Assembly (NCBI GenBank): GCA_030144725.1
Contig: JASKMD010000019.1
Coordinates: 849,310-913,309 of the forward strand
DNA length: 64,000 bases
From: Haematococcus lacustris
Taxonomy: Eukaryota; Chlorophyta; Chlorophyceae; Chlamydomonadales; Haematococcaceae
Direction of reading: 5' to 3'
The translations under genes were made by a program, and so were the position numbers. Each line of letters begins with the position of its first letter. Position 1 is the first letter of the stretch. This document shows, piece after piece, positions 33,253 through 45,200 of the stretch. The notes below the pieces were generated by a model. The model was not told where the DNA came from. It saw only the letters and a list, made by a program, of their open reading frames with translations, and did not search any database.

Positions 33253-35830
33253 CTTTTCTTTGTTTATGGAGGAGCATTACAAGAGAGTGAGAGTGACTAA
33301 AGAAAAGAAGAAAAGAGAAGACTATAACAAACAAGGTTCCCCCACACACGATCCCCAAGCACCCCACCCAAACACAGCGGTCCACACACCCCAAGCAAAG
33401 GTCCACACAGCCCATGCAACCCCCTCCCTTGGACAACGTCAAGACACTCCCCCACACCAACGCCCTCCACCCTAGCTCTACTCACCTCCCCAGACCCTCC
33501 CCACAAACTACCCACACGAGCCTAAGCCCAGCCCCTCGACCTGAAGCCTTAAACCCTACCCCCAGCACTCGAACCAAGACCACCTAAGCCCCCGGTCCCC
33601 TGACACCCAGTCAAACCCCCGAGGCCTAGCCCAGCCCACCCAAAGAACGCACGAAGCCCCCAGCAGCAACCCTGCAGCTCAGGCTGGCTCGACGGGAAAG
33701 GGGACGGGCCACTGCAAGGAGAGGCGAACAAACAGCTCTCCCCCCCCTGCGCCCTGCCCTCCCCGTACACGTCCAGCACCCACTCCCAGGCTGGGGCCAC
33801 GGCGGTGCAGGTCAGGAAGGCGTGGGTTAGAGTCTCCAGGCGCCCCGGCTGGCAGAAGCGGCAAGCGGACGAGCCCGGGGCAGCCGTACCCTTGAGGATG
33901 TGGCCCCACAAGGCCCCCACCATGAGGCTGGCGTGAAGCACCCGCAAGGCCACGATGACATGCTCCCGGCGAAGGGTGGGGTCTAGCAGCTCCTTCCACA
34001 CCTCAACACACGCTGACCGGCCTGAACACCCACAGCCAGCTGGTCCACGGTGTCGGCCCGGGGGGCGGGCGGAGCAATTGCCCGCCTGCCCCCACGCCGC
34101 TGCTGGCCCTCTAGCTGCCGCTCAGCCTGCTCGGCCGCCCTCATCTGCGGCGAGGGTCACTGGTGCGCCCTGGCGGAGGTGTCAAGCCAACGAGGTGGTT
34201 GGCTGCCCTGCACCTCCTCGGGGAGCCGCTCCTCCACATCCCTGCCCTGCTGTCCCGCTCCCCCGCTGCCCCCTGGCCTGCCACCTGCTGCGCGCTGGCC
34301 TCCCACTTGAGCTCCAGCTCCCTTAGGGCTCCATCAGCCACCGCTGCCACCTCCGGTCCACCCGCTGCCCAGGGGGGGCGCACACCCCTCAGCGCAGGCC
34401 ACAGGCCCCCACTGGGTGGGTAGAGGGGGTCGGCACTGACGCGCTGGAGCTGGTGGAGGCGCACCCTGGCATGCTTGACAGAGAAGTCCAGCAGGGTGGT
34501 GGTGCCCATGCCCCACACCTGAGGGTCCAACTGCAGGTGAGCCCAGGGGCCCAAGCGCCACTCCTCCTTAGGCCAGGTGCCAGGCCCCTCGTCAGCTGGG
34601 TCGGCAGCCTGCCCTCCTGCCCCGCCCCCTGCTCCTCTACGCCCTCCACCTCCTCCACGCCCTCCCCCCCTGCCACCGCCCCGCTTCCTTGCCCGCCCCC
34701 CTCCCCTGCCCCCCCCCTGGCTACTCCTTGATCCTGCCCCTGAGCCTGCTCCAGCGCCACGTGACGCTGGGCGGGTAGAGGGCGGAGGTGGGTGGCTCGC
34801 TCCTCCGGGGTCAGCCTGTAGCTGGGCTTGTTGAGCCGGGCCACCGCTGCTGGCTCCCAGGTCGCCCCCTCCTTCGCCCAGAAAGCCCCGAGGGGCCCTT
34901 GCCCTGTGGGGTCTGGAGGGTAGAGGTGGCCGTTGCGGCCCACCCAGTGGAGGGCTGGAGCAGGGGGATGCGCCGCATCACAAACCCCACCCCTGGCCCA
35001 ACCCTCAGGCACTCCCACTCCGGCTGTGGCGGCTGCAGGCGGTCTACCATGCCCTGCACGGGCTCGGGGAGGCAAGCCCTGACCAGGTCCGCAGCCCAGC
35101 GGGCCTCCCCCTCAAGTTCGGGGCTGTGGAGGGCCTCCCTCAAGTGGCGGACGTGGGTCCAACCCTGCTCAGCTGCTGCCTCCCTCGCTGCTGGGTTCAT
35201 GCGGACTTGCCCGTTGTACCACAGCGGCTCCGCTAGCACCGAGAAGAAGGACTGGCTAGCCGGGGGCACCGCACGGAATAGCTTGAGCTCAGCCAGGGCC
35301 GCCACGTGAGCTTGCAGCCGCGAGCTGATGCCTCGCGAGGGGGGGGCGGTGGGGTCGGTAATGATCTACGTGCTGAGGTTGTGGGACGGGTCTGCCAGCA
35401 GGCTGTGGGTCAGAGGCTGCCAGGGACGAACCCGGGGCGACCAGAGCTGGTGGCAGCGTAGGAGGCCGCCCCAAGAGGGACTTCCAAGTGGCGCACTGGC
35501 ACCCCCGCTCGGACAGCTGGGATGACCACTCCCGGCTCCTGCTCCCCACCCTGCTCCCGCCCGAATGGGATGGGAGCGCGGGGGCCAGGGCGGCCGTGTG
35601 CATGGCCAGAGGGTTGGAGGGGATGGTGGGGGTGCTGATGCGGCCTGCCAGCTGGAGCGAGCTGAGGTAGCTGATCAGCGGCTGGAGCACGATGCAGCAG
35701 TAGAGCGGGGAGGCCCCGCTGCCCTGCAGCAGCCCCAACGCAAGGGGAAAGCTGTTCGGTGAGGTGGCCATTGACCAGCACCTGGCTCGTGGCCCCCCGG
35801 TGCAGCAGCTGAGCCCACCGCACATGCCCC
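33253..35830 (-). repeat. 2,914-type unit with 336-bp deletion (2,578 bp)
   Basis: As the preceding unit, but the Gly-rich linker and the YADD-coding segment are missing. CCCGCCCG at about 35563 is joined through a few extra bases to GGATGGGAGCGCGG. The length deficit is exactly 336 bp against 2,914. Confidence 0.88.
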
Positions 35831-38520
35831 CTTTTCTTTGTTTATGGAGGAGCATTACAAGAGAGTGAGAGTGACTAAAGAAAAGAAGAAAAGAGAAGAC
35901 TATAACAAACAAGGTTCCCCCACACACGAACCCCAAGCACCCCACCCAAACACAGCGGTCCACACACCCCAAGCAAAGGTCCACACACCCCAAGCAAAGG
36001 TCCACACACCCCAAGCGAAGGTCCACACCCCACAAGCAACCCCCTCCCAAGGACAACGTCAAGACACTCCCCCACACCACCGCCCTCCCCCCTAACTCTG
36101 CACACCTCCCCAGGCCCTCCCCACAGAAAACTACCCACACGAGCCCAAGCCCCTCCCCTCGACCTGAAACCTAGAACCCTGACCCCAACGCCCAAGCCAA
36201 GACCACCTAAGCCCCCGGTCCCTGACACCCAGACAACCCCCCCAAGGCTAGCCCACCCCACCCACGGAACGCACTAAGCCACCACCAGCAACCCTGGAGC
36301 TCAGGCTGGAACGACGGGGAAGGGGACGGGCCACTGCAAGGAAAGGCGAACAAACAGCTCTCCCGCCCCCTGCGCCCTGCCCTCCCCCTGCCTAGGCCTC
36401 CCTGCTGCCCTCTCCTCCTCCACTCCTCCTGCCCCAACCCTCCCCTCTGCCCCCTCCTGCCCTCCCCTCCGCTCCCTCCTAGGCTGCGTGGCAAACCAGC
36501 CCCCCGACGCCTCGGGCCACAACTGGTCGAAGAGGGCAGCGTCCAGCTCCGGGTCCTTGCCCTTGAACCAGGTGGAGGGCACAGCGCCGCAGAGGCCCAC
36601 GCGGATGTCCCTCCCCACCCGATGCCAGTCACGCTTGACGGCCGTGGCGAGGGTGGAGATGACCTCCTCCACGACCCGCCTCGCCACCTGCTGTGGCTGC
36701 AGGGCTGTAGCGGCTCCTGAGCTGCGGAGGCGCCACACTGCGCCCAGGTAGGCAACGCGCAGCCGCAGCCACAGCAGGCTGTCAGGGGGCTGAAAGGGGG
36801 GGGCTTCGCCGCGGGTGGGGCGCCCACTGAGGAGCAGCATGGCGTCGCCCGAGGGGGGGCGGGTGCCTGTGAGGCGCCCGTACACGTCCAGCACCCACTC
36901 CCAGGCTGGGACCACGGCGGGGCAGGTCATGAAGGCGTGGGTTAGAGTCTCCAGGGGCCCCGGCTGGCAGAAGCGGCAGGCGGACGAGCCTGGGGCAGCC
37001 GCACCCTTGAGGATGTGGCCCCACAAGGCCCTCACCATGAGGCTGGCGTGAAGCACCCGCCAGGCCACGATGACGTGCTCCCGACGGAGGGTGGGGTCTA
37101 GCAGCTCCTTCCACACCTTCGCACACGGCTGGCCCGCCTGAACACCCACAGCCAGCTGGTCCACCGTGTCGGCCCGCGGGGCGGGCTGACCAACTGGCTG
37201 CCTGCCCCCACGCCGCTGGTGGGCCTCCAGCTGCCGCTCAGCCCGCTGGGCCGCCCTCATCTGCGGCGAGGGTCGCTGGTGCGCCCTGGCGGAGGTGTCC
37301 AGCCAGCGAGGCGGTTGGCTGCCCTGCACCTCCTCGGGGAGCCGCTCCTCCGCATCCCTGCCCTGCTGTTCCCGCTCCCCCGCTGCCCCCTGGTCTGCCA
37401 CCTGCTGCGCGCTAGCCTCCCACTTGAGCTCCAGCTCCCTCAGGGCTCCATCAGCCACCGCTGCCACCTCCGGTTCACCCGCTGCCCGGGGGGGGCGCAC
37501 ACCCCACAGCGCAGGCCACAGGCCCCCACTGGGTGGGTAGAGGGGGTCGGCACTGACGCGCTGAAGCTGGTGGAGGCGCACCCTGGCATGCTTGACCGAG
37601 AAGTCCAGCAGGGTGGTGGTGCCCACGCCCCACACCTGAGGGTCCAGCTGCAGGTGAGCCCAGGGGCCCAAGAGCCACTCCTCCTTAGGCCAGGTGCCAG
37701 GCCCCTCGTCAGCTGGGCCGACAGCCTGCCCTCCTGCCCCGCCCCCTGCTCCTCTACGCCCTCCACCTCCTCCACGCCCTCCCCCCCTGCCACCGCCCCG
37801 CTTCCTTGCCCGCCCCCCTCCCCTGCCCCCCCCCTGGCTACTCCTTGATCCTGCCCCTGAGCCTGCTCCAGCGCCACGTGACGCTGGGCGGGTAGAGGGC
37901 GGAGGTGGGTGGCTCGCTCCTCCGGGGTCAGCCTGTAGCTGGGCTTGTTGAGCCGGGCCACCGCTGCTGGCTCCCAGGTCGCCCCCTCCTTCGCCCAGAA
38001 AGCCCCGAGGGGCCCTTGCCCTGTGGGGTCTGGAGGGTAGAGGTGGCCGTTGCGGCCCACCCAGTGGAGGGCTGGAGCAGGGGGATGCGCCGCATCACAA
38101 ACCCCACCCCTGGCCCAACCCTCAGGCACTCCCACTCCGGCTGTGGCGGCTGCAGGCGGTCTACCATGCCCTGCACGGGCTCGGGGAGGCAAGCCCTGAC
38201 CAGGTCCGCAGCCCAGCGGGCCTCCCCCTCAAGTTCGGGGCTGTGGAGGGCCTCCCTCAAGTGGCGGACGTGGGTCCAACCCTGCTCAGCTGCTGCCTCC
38301 CTCGCTGCTGGGTTCATGCGGACTTGCCCGTTGTACCACAGCGGCTCCGCTAGCACCGAGAAGAAGGACTGGCTAGCCGGGGGCACCGCACGGAATAGCT
38401 TGAGCTCAGCCAGGGCCGCCACGTGAGCTTGCAGCCGCGAGCTGATGCCTCGCGAGGGGGGGGCGGTGGGGTCGGTAATGATCTACGTGCTGAGGTTGTG
38501 GGACGGGTCTGCCAGCAGGC
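35831..38520 (-). mobile_element. Chimeric LINE fragment
   Basis: It begins with the array-style A-rich tail, then has a 3'UTR and C-terminal region almost identical to LINE A (36100-37690), then switches to 2,914-unit-like sequence (CTGCCACCGCCCCGCTTCC from about 37790). It stops in CCAGCAGGC at 38520 against a poly(T) tract. The mixed identity suggests recombination between a full element and an array unit. Confidence 0.8.
36301..37671 (-). pseudogene. LINE C-terminal fragment in chimeric copy
   Basis: 456 open codons, almost the same as the C-terminus of LINE A, with the CRFCQPG...THAFMTC knuckle and the ending [10 protein letters not shown]. No upstream RT frame. The near identity to LINE A at the 3' end and to the 2,914 units at the 5' end places the switch point near 37680-37790. 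Confidence 0.8.
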
Positions 38521-38798
38521 TTTTTTTTTTGCTTTTTTTTTATGGAGGAGCATTACAAGAGAGTGAGAGTGACTAAAGAAAAGAAGAAAAGAGAAGACTA
38601 TAACAAACAAGGTTCCCCCACACACGATCCCCAAGCACCCCACCCAAACACAGCGGTCCACACACCCCAAGCAAAGGTCCACACAGCCCAAGCAACCCCC
38701 TCCCTTGGACAACGTCAAGACACTCCCCCACACCAACGCCCTCCACCCTAGCTCTACTCACCTCCCCAGACCCTCCCCATAAACTACCCACACGAGCC
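38521..38798 (-). repeat. LINE 3'UTR-only stub with poly(A)
   Basis: A T-rich tract with one GC interruption (38521-38541) is followed by about 257 bp of 3'UTR ending in CACACGAGCC, where LINE A's poly(T) starts. The 3'UTR part is near-identical to 55066-55322, next to LINE B, but here the tail is a genuine homopolymer. Confidence 0.85.
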
Positions 38799-38825
38799 TT
38801 TTTTTTTTTTTTTTAAGGAAGAGCA

Positions 38826-38830
38826 TTACA
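38826..38830 (-). terminator. TGTAA polyadenylation signal of LINE A
   Basis: TTACA on the plus strand reads TGTAA on the element strand, 11 nt before the poly(A) start. UGUAA is the known chlorophycean poly(A) signal. Confidence 0.75.
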
Positions 38831-39270
38831 GGAGAGTGAGAAAGACTAAAGAAAAGAAGAAGAGAAAGACTACAACAAACAAGGTTTCCCCATACACGAA
38901 CCCCAAGCACCCCACCCAAACACAGCGGTCCACACACCCCAAGCAAAGGTCCACACACCCCAAGCAAAGGTCCACACACCCCAAGCGAAGGTCCACACCC
39001 CACAAGCAACCCCCTCCCAAGGACAACGTCAAGACACTCCCCCACACCACCGCCCTCCCCCCTAACTCTGCACACCTCCCCAGGCCCTCCCCACAGAAAA
39101 CTACCCACACGAGCCCAAGCCCCTCCCCTCGACCTGAAACCTAGAACCCTGACCCCAACGCCCAAGCCAAGACCACCTAAGCCCCCGGTCCCTGACACCC
39201 AGACAACCCCCCCAAGGCTAGCCCACCCCACCCACGGAACGCACTAAGCCACCACCAGCAACCCTGGAGC
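38831..39270 (-). other. LINE A 3'UTR
   Basis: C/A-rich on the plus strand, with about four copies of the 21-bp GGTCCACACACCCCAAGCAAA repeat at 38927-39010. No ORF with family support. It is conserved in all copies, so it probably includes the RT recognition region, as 3' ends of LINEs often do. Confidence 0.7.
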
Positions 39271-42200
39271 TCAGGCTGGAACGACGGGGAAGGGGACGGG
39301 CCACTGCAAGGAAAGGCGAACAAACAGCTCTCCCGCCCCCTGCGCCCTGCCCTCCCCCTGCCTAGGCCTCCCTGCTGCCCTCTCCTCCTCCACTCCTCCT
39401 GCCCCAACCCTCCCCTCTGCCCCCTCCTGCCCTCCCCTCCGCTCCCTCCTAGGCTGCGTGGCAAACCAGCCCCCCGACGCCTCGGGCCACAACTGGTCGA
39501 AGAGGGCAGCGTCCAGCTCCGGGTCCTTGCCCTTGAACCAGGTGGAGGGCACAGCGCCGCAGAGGCCCACGCGGATGTCCCTCCCCACCCGATGCCAGTC
39601 ACGCTTGACGGCCGTGGCGAGGGTGGAGATGACCTCCTCCACGACCCGCCTCGCCACCTGCTGTGGCTGCAGGGCTGTAGCGGCTCCTGAGCTGCGGAGG
39701 CGCCACACTGCGCCCAGGTAGGCAACGCGCAGCCGCAGCCACAGCAGGCTGTCAGGGGGCTGAAAGGGGGGGGCTTCGCCGCGGGTGGGGCGCCCACTGA
39801 GGAGCAGCATGGCGTCGCCCGAGGGGGGGCGGGTGCCTGTGAGGCGCCCGTACACGTCCAGCACCCACTCCCAGGCTGGGACCACGGCGGGGCAGGTCAT
39901 GAAGGCGTGGGTTAGAGTCTCCAGGGGCCCCGGCTGGCAGAAGCGGCAGGCGGACGAGCCTGGGGCAGCCGCACCCTTGAGGATGTGGCCCCACAAGGCC
40001 CTCACCATGAGGCTGGCGTGAAGCACCCGCCAGGCCACGATGACGTGCTCCCGACGGAGGGTGGGGTCTAGCAGCTCCTTCCACACCTTCGCACACGGCT
40101 GGCCCGCCTGAACACCCACAGCCAGCTGGTCCACCGTGTCGGCCCGCGGGGCGGGCTGACCAACTGGCTGCCTGCCCCCACGCCGCTGGTGGGCCTCCAG
40201 CTGCCGCTCAGCCCGCTGGGCCGCCCTCATCTGCGGCGAGGGTCGCTGGTGCGCCCTGGCGGAGGTGTCCAGCCAGCGAGGCGGTTGGCTGCCCTGCACC
40301 TCCTCGGGGAGCCGCTCCTCCGCATCCCTGCCCTGCTGTTCCCGCTCCCCCGCTGCCCCCTGGTCTGCCACCTGCTGCGCGCTAGCCTCCCACTTGAGCT
40401 CCAGCTCCCTCAGGGCTCCATCAGCCACCGCTGCCACCTCCGGTTCACCCGCTGCCCGGGGGGGGCGCACACCCCACAGCGCAGGCCACAGGCCCCCACT
40501 GGGTGGGTAGAGGGGGTCGGCACTGACGCGCTGAAGCTGGTGGAGGCGCACCCTGGCATGCTTGACCGAGAAGTCCAGCAGGGTGGTGGTGCCCACGCCC
40601 CACACCTGAGGGTCCAGCTGCAGGTGAGCCCAGGGGCCCAAGAGCCACTCCTCCTTAGGCCAGGTGCCAGGCCCCTCGTCAGCTGGGCCGACAGCCTGCC
40701 CTCCCGCCCCGCCCCCTGCGCCCCTACGCCCTCCACCTCCTCCACGCCCTCGCCCCCTGCCCCCGCCCCGCCCCCTTGCCCGCCCCCCTCCCCTGCCCGC
40801 CCCCCTGGCCCCTCCTAGCTCCTGCCCTTGAGCCTGCTCCTGCGCCATGTGACGCTGGGCGGGTAGAGGTCGGAGGTGGATGGCTCGCTCCTCCGGGGTC
40901 AGCCTGTAGCTGGGCTTGTTGAGCCGGGCCACCGCTGCTGGCTCCCAGGCCGCCCCCTCCTCCGCCCAGAAAGCCCCGAGGGGACCCTGCCCTGTGGGGT
41001 CTAGGGGGTAGAGGCGGCCGTTGGGGCCCACCCAGTGGGAGGGCTGGAGCAGGGGGGTGCGTCGCATCACAAACCCCACCCCTGGCCCAACCCTCAGGCA
41101 CTCCCACTCCGGCCGTGGAGGCTGCAAGCGGTCCACCATGCCCTGCCAGGGCTCGGGGAGGCAAGCCCTGACCAGATCCGCAGCCCAGCGGGCCTCCCCC
41201 TCCAGCTGGGGGCTGTGGAGGGCCTCCCTAACGTGGCGGACGTGGGTCCATCCCTGCTCAGCTGCTGCCTCCCTTGCTGCTGGGTTCATGCGGACTTGCG
41301 CGTTGTACCACAGCGGCTCCGCCAGCACCGAGAAGAAGGACTGGCTAGCGGGGGGCACCGCACGGAACAGCTTGAGCTCAGCCAGGGCCGCCACGTGAGC
41401 TTGCAGCCGCGGGCTGATGCCTCGCGAGGGGGGGGCGGTGGGGTCGGTGATGACCCACGTGCTGAGGCCGTGGGAGGGGTCTGCCAGCAGGCTGTGGGTC
41501 AGAGGCTGCCAGGGTCGAACCCTGGGCGACCAGAGCTGGGCCAGCATCTTCGCCAGCATGGCCGTGCTGGTGACCCCCAGGTCGGGAAGCCCCACCCCTC
41601 CCTCCCCCCGGGGCATCACGCAGATGGCCTTGCTAGGGTAGAGGCGGCTGCTGTTGGGGCTGCGCTCCTGGGGCAGGTCTGAGGCTGCCACAAAGCGGTT
41701 GACAGCCAAGGCCATGGCTTGCGCCAGAGGAGCGGAGGGTTGCACGAAGGCCATCTGGTAGATGGACTTGGAGGCCAGGCACTGCTGTGCCACCTGCACC
41801 CGCCCCAGGAGGTTGAGGCCTTGGGGCCGCCAAGGCAGGGAGGCTGCCATCATGGCCGCGGCCGCCCCACCGAAGGCGGCCTCGCTGGTGGCAGTGTAGG
41901 AGGCCGCCCCAAGAGGGACCCCCAGGTGGCGCACGGGCACCCCCACTCGGACAGCTGGGATGACCACCTCCGGCTCCTGCTCCCCACCCTGCTCCCGCCC
42001 GCCCGCCTGCTGCCCTTGCCCGCCACCTTCCCCCGGCCCACCCCCTAGCCCCTGCTCGCCCACCTGCCCCTGCCCGCCCCCTTCCCACCCGTCACCCCCC
42101 CTCCCTCCCCGCCCCGCGCCCTCGGGGCCCGAGCCCTCCTGGTTACCCGGCCCAGGCTCTGGCTGGGCGCACGGCAGGGCTGAGCTCTTGCTCACGCTAA

Positions 42201-45200
42201 GCGCAGGGCCCCCAGCAGCGCGGAACAGGCCCAGGGCCTCCACTACCACCTTCCCGTCTCTGACCCGATCGAGCACCACGATGGTGAGGTCGTCCGCATA
42301 CTCCTTGGAGGGGAGCGCTGGGGTGAGGGCAGCCCTGTGCATGGCCAGAGGGCTGGAGGGGATGGTGGGGGTGCTGATGCGGCCTGCCAGCTGGAGCGAG
42401 CTGAGGTAGCTGACCAGCGGCTGGAGCACGATGCACCAGTAGAGCGGGGAGGCCCCGCTGCCCTGCAGCAGCCCCGACGCAAGGGGGAAGCTGTCGGTGA
42501 GGTGGCCATTGACCAGCACCTGGCTCGTGGCACCCCGGTGCAGCAGCTGAGCCCAGCGCACATGCCCCTCCCGGCAAAACCCCATGGCCTCCATCGTGTC
42601 CTGGAGCAAGCCCCAGGACACGTTGTCATAGGCCCCCGCCAGGTCCAGCAACAACAGCCAGGCTGGGCTGCCCCGCTGGTGCAGGTATTCCAGCAGGCCC
42701 AGGTGGAACTGCACGCTGTCGCTGATGTCCCTGCCCAGGATGAAGGCCGATTGAGAGGGGGACACCAGCAGGTCCAAGGGCAGCTGCAGCCGGTCCTCCA
42801 CTGCCCTGGCCACCAGGCGCACGTCGCAGTTGAGGAGCGTGATGGGGCGGTAGCCGGCCACCTGGTCCCTCGGCTTGCCAGCCTTGGGCACGAGGGTGAT
42901 GATGCCGGTCAGGAACTCAGCCAGCGGGGCAGGGTCAGTGGTGTCTGCCAGGGCCTCTTGCAACATGGCCCGCAGCGGCCGCCCTAGCTCCACCCACAGC
43001 CGGTCGTAGACCTCCATGGGCAGCCCATCTAGCCCCGGGGCCTTGCTGTGCGCGCAGCCCTGCAGAGCCCGGCCCAGCTCCTCCTCTGACAGCATAGGGC
43101 TGCCATTGGGGCCCTCAGCAGCCCTGGCCTGGGTGGGGGTGAGGTGGGAGGTGAGGCTGCCGAGCAGCGTGGCGCGCGCAGCTGTGTCCACCGGCTTGGC
43201 TGCGTAGACTCCGGTAGGCTCTTCGGCTGAGTAGTGCTGCTGGAAAGCCCTGCACGCTGCCTTCACCCCGGCCGGTGTGGTGAGGTCTGCTGGCTGACCT
43301 GGCTGGCCGGGGAGCTGGAGAGAGGAGATGAGGGTGGGGGTGTGCGCGGGCTGGTCGCGATGGTAGAAGTAGAAGGAGGAGCGGTCGCCGTAGTACTGGT
43401 CGAGGACTGCGCTGGCCAGCAGAGACTGCTGGGCCCCCTGCTCCCTCGCCCCCACACCCGCCAGGGCTGCGGCCTCTCCCAGGTGCTGCGCAGCCTGCAC
43501 CTCAGCCTCCCCCTCTCGCTCCACCCGCACCAGCTGCCGCACGAGGTGAGCCCTGGCCACTGCTGCCGCCTTCTCCCTGCGCTGCTGCAGGTCACGCTGC
43601 GCGCGGCGCTGGGCCCGCAGAAAGTGCTGGGCACGCATGGCCATGCCCTGCTTGATGCGGGCCCACCTGGCCCTGTGCCCATCCCTAGGCAGCCCCAGCT
43701 GACTCGCAGCCTCGTGGTGATGTGCCTCCGCCTGTAGGAAGACCTTGAGGCAGTCCAGCAGGTCAGGGTTGTCGAGGTGGGCGGGGTGCAGCTGCCAGGG
43801 AGCGGGGACGGTGAGAGGCAGATCGGGGGGGCACACTGCCACTGACACGGGCCGGTGGTCGGTGGGCACAGGCAGCACCCCCTGGATGGCGCTGTCCATC
43901 TGCCACTGCACCAGCTCCTCCGAGATGTACCACCGGTCGAGGCGCGCACCCGTCTGCCAACGCTCGCTGAAGTGGGTGAGGTCTCTCTTGGAGGGGTGCA
44001 GATGGCGCCACGGGTCCACCAGACCCCGCTCAGCCACCAGCTGCCGCAGCTGCTCCGCCCCCTGGCCCCGGCTGCCCACCCAGGCCTCCCCATGCTGCGA
44101 GCCCTGCGGAATGCCCACTCTGTCCACGGGGGCTAGGATGCAGTTGAAGTCGCCCCCCATGAGGAGGAGGCGGCGGTCGGCGGCTGGCGGGAGGCAAGCG
44201 GGGAGGCACTCTGCGTAGAACGCTGGCCGCTCTGCCTGCTGCGCCGGGGCGTACACGCACACTAGGGACACCGGCCTGCCTGCGAGCTCCCCGTCTACCC
44301 GCAGCACCCGCCCCTGGGCTCCCTCTGCCTGCAGCTGCACCTGGGTGCACCCCTGGAGGATGGTGGAGGGCTTGACCAAAACCAGGCAGCCTTGGGAGCT
44401 GCCGGTGCCGGGGGTGTAAAACCACTGCCCCCGCCAGGCGGGCTTGGCCCCCGATTGGGCTTCTGCCCACTGCCACACGCTCTCCGCCCTATGGCACTCT
44501 TGAAGGAACACCACTTGCGCCGGGCTGTCAGCGGCCCAGTCAAGCAGGGCCTGCAGTTTGTGCGGCTGGGCAAGGCCCTGCACGTTGAGGGTGACTGCCA
44601 AGAACCTGGCGGCCACACCTGGGCGCTGCATGGCTAGTCCTGGCTTGCCCCCGCGCGGGCTACGCGTGTGTGGAGGAGGGCGGGTGGGCTGGGAAGGGGA
44701 GGCGGGCCTGGCAAAGGAGGAGGGCCGGGGGGGGGGGGGCGGGGGGGCCTCAATGCACGCCAACTTGGCCCCCGGGCGGCGCAGGCGGATCCGAGGCTCA
44801 CGCGAATAGATGGCCAGCGGGGGCCGCAGGGGCAGGGGACCGAGCTGCTCGACCTCCTCCCCAAGCTGAGCTGCCTGCTCGGGCTGCTGCCGCTTAGGCA
44901 CCCTCAACCTCCCCTCCCGGGGCCCTGCTGACTCAACTACAGGGCTGTCAGAGGAGGCCCCCAGCGAGCTGGCCAGGCTAGCAGAGGGGCTGAGCAACCC
45001 GTAGCGGCGCACGTGTGGGGACCCATGGCCCAGCTGCGCAGCACGCTGCCTGCCAGCTTGCTGGTGCCCAGCACGCCGTGCCTCCCACTCCTCAGAGCTG
45101 GAACCGGAAGAGGGAATGCCATACCGGCGCCGGCTAGGCCCCCCTCTGGCTGGCTGGGTAGCTGGCTGCGTGATGCCTCGCCTCGACCTACACTGAGCCA

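Noticed and set aside
41505..41535. tRNA T-loop-like GGGTCGAACCCTGGG string (also near 11208 and 58037)
   Set aside because: It lies inside the LINE thumb coding region, has no acceptor, D or anticodon arms around it, and is conserved only as protein-coding sequence.
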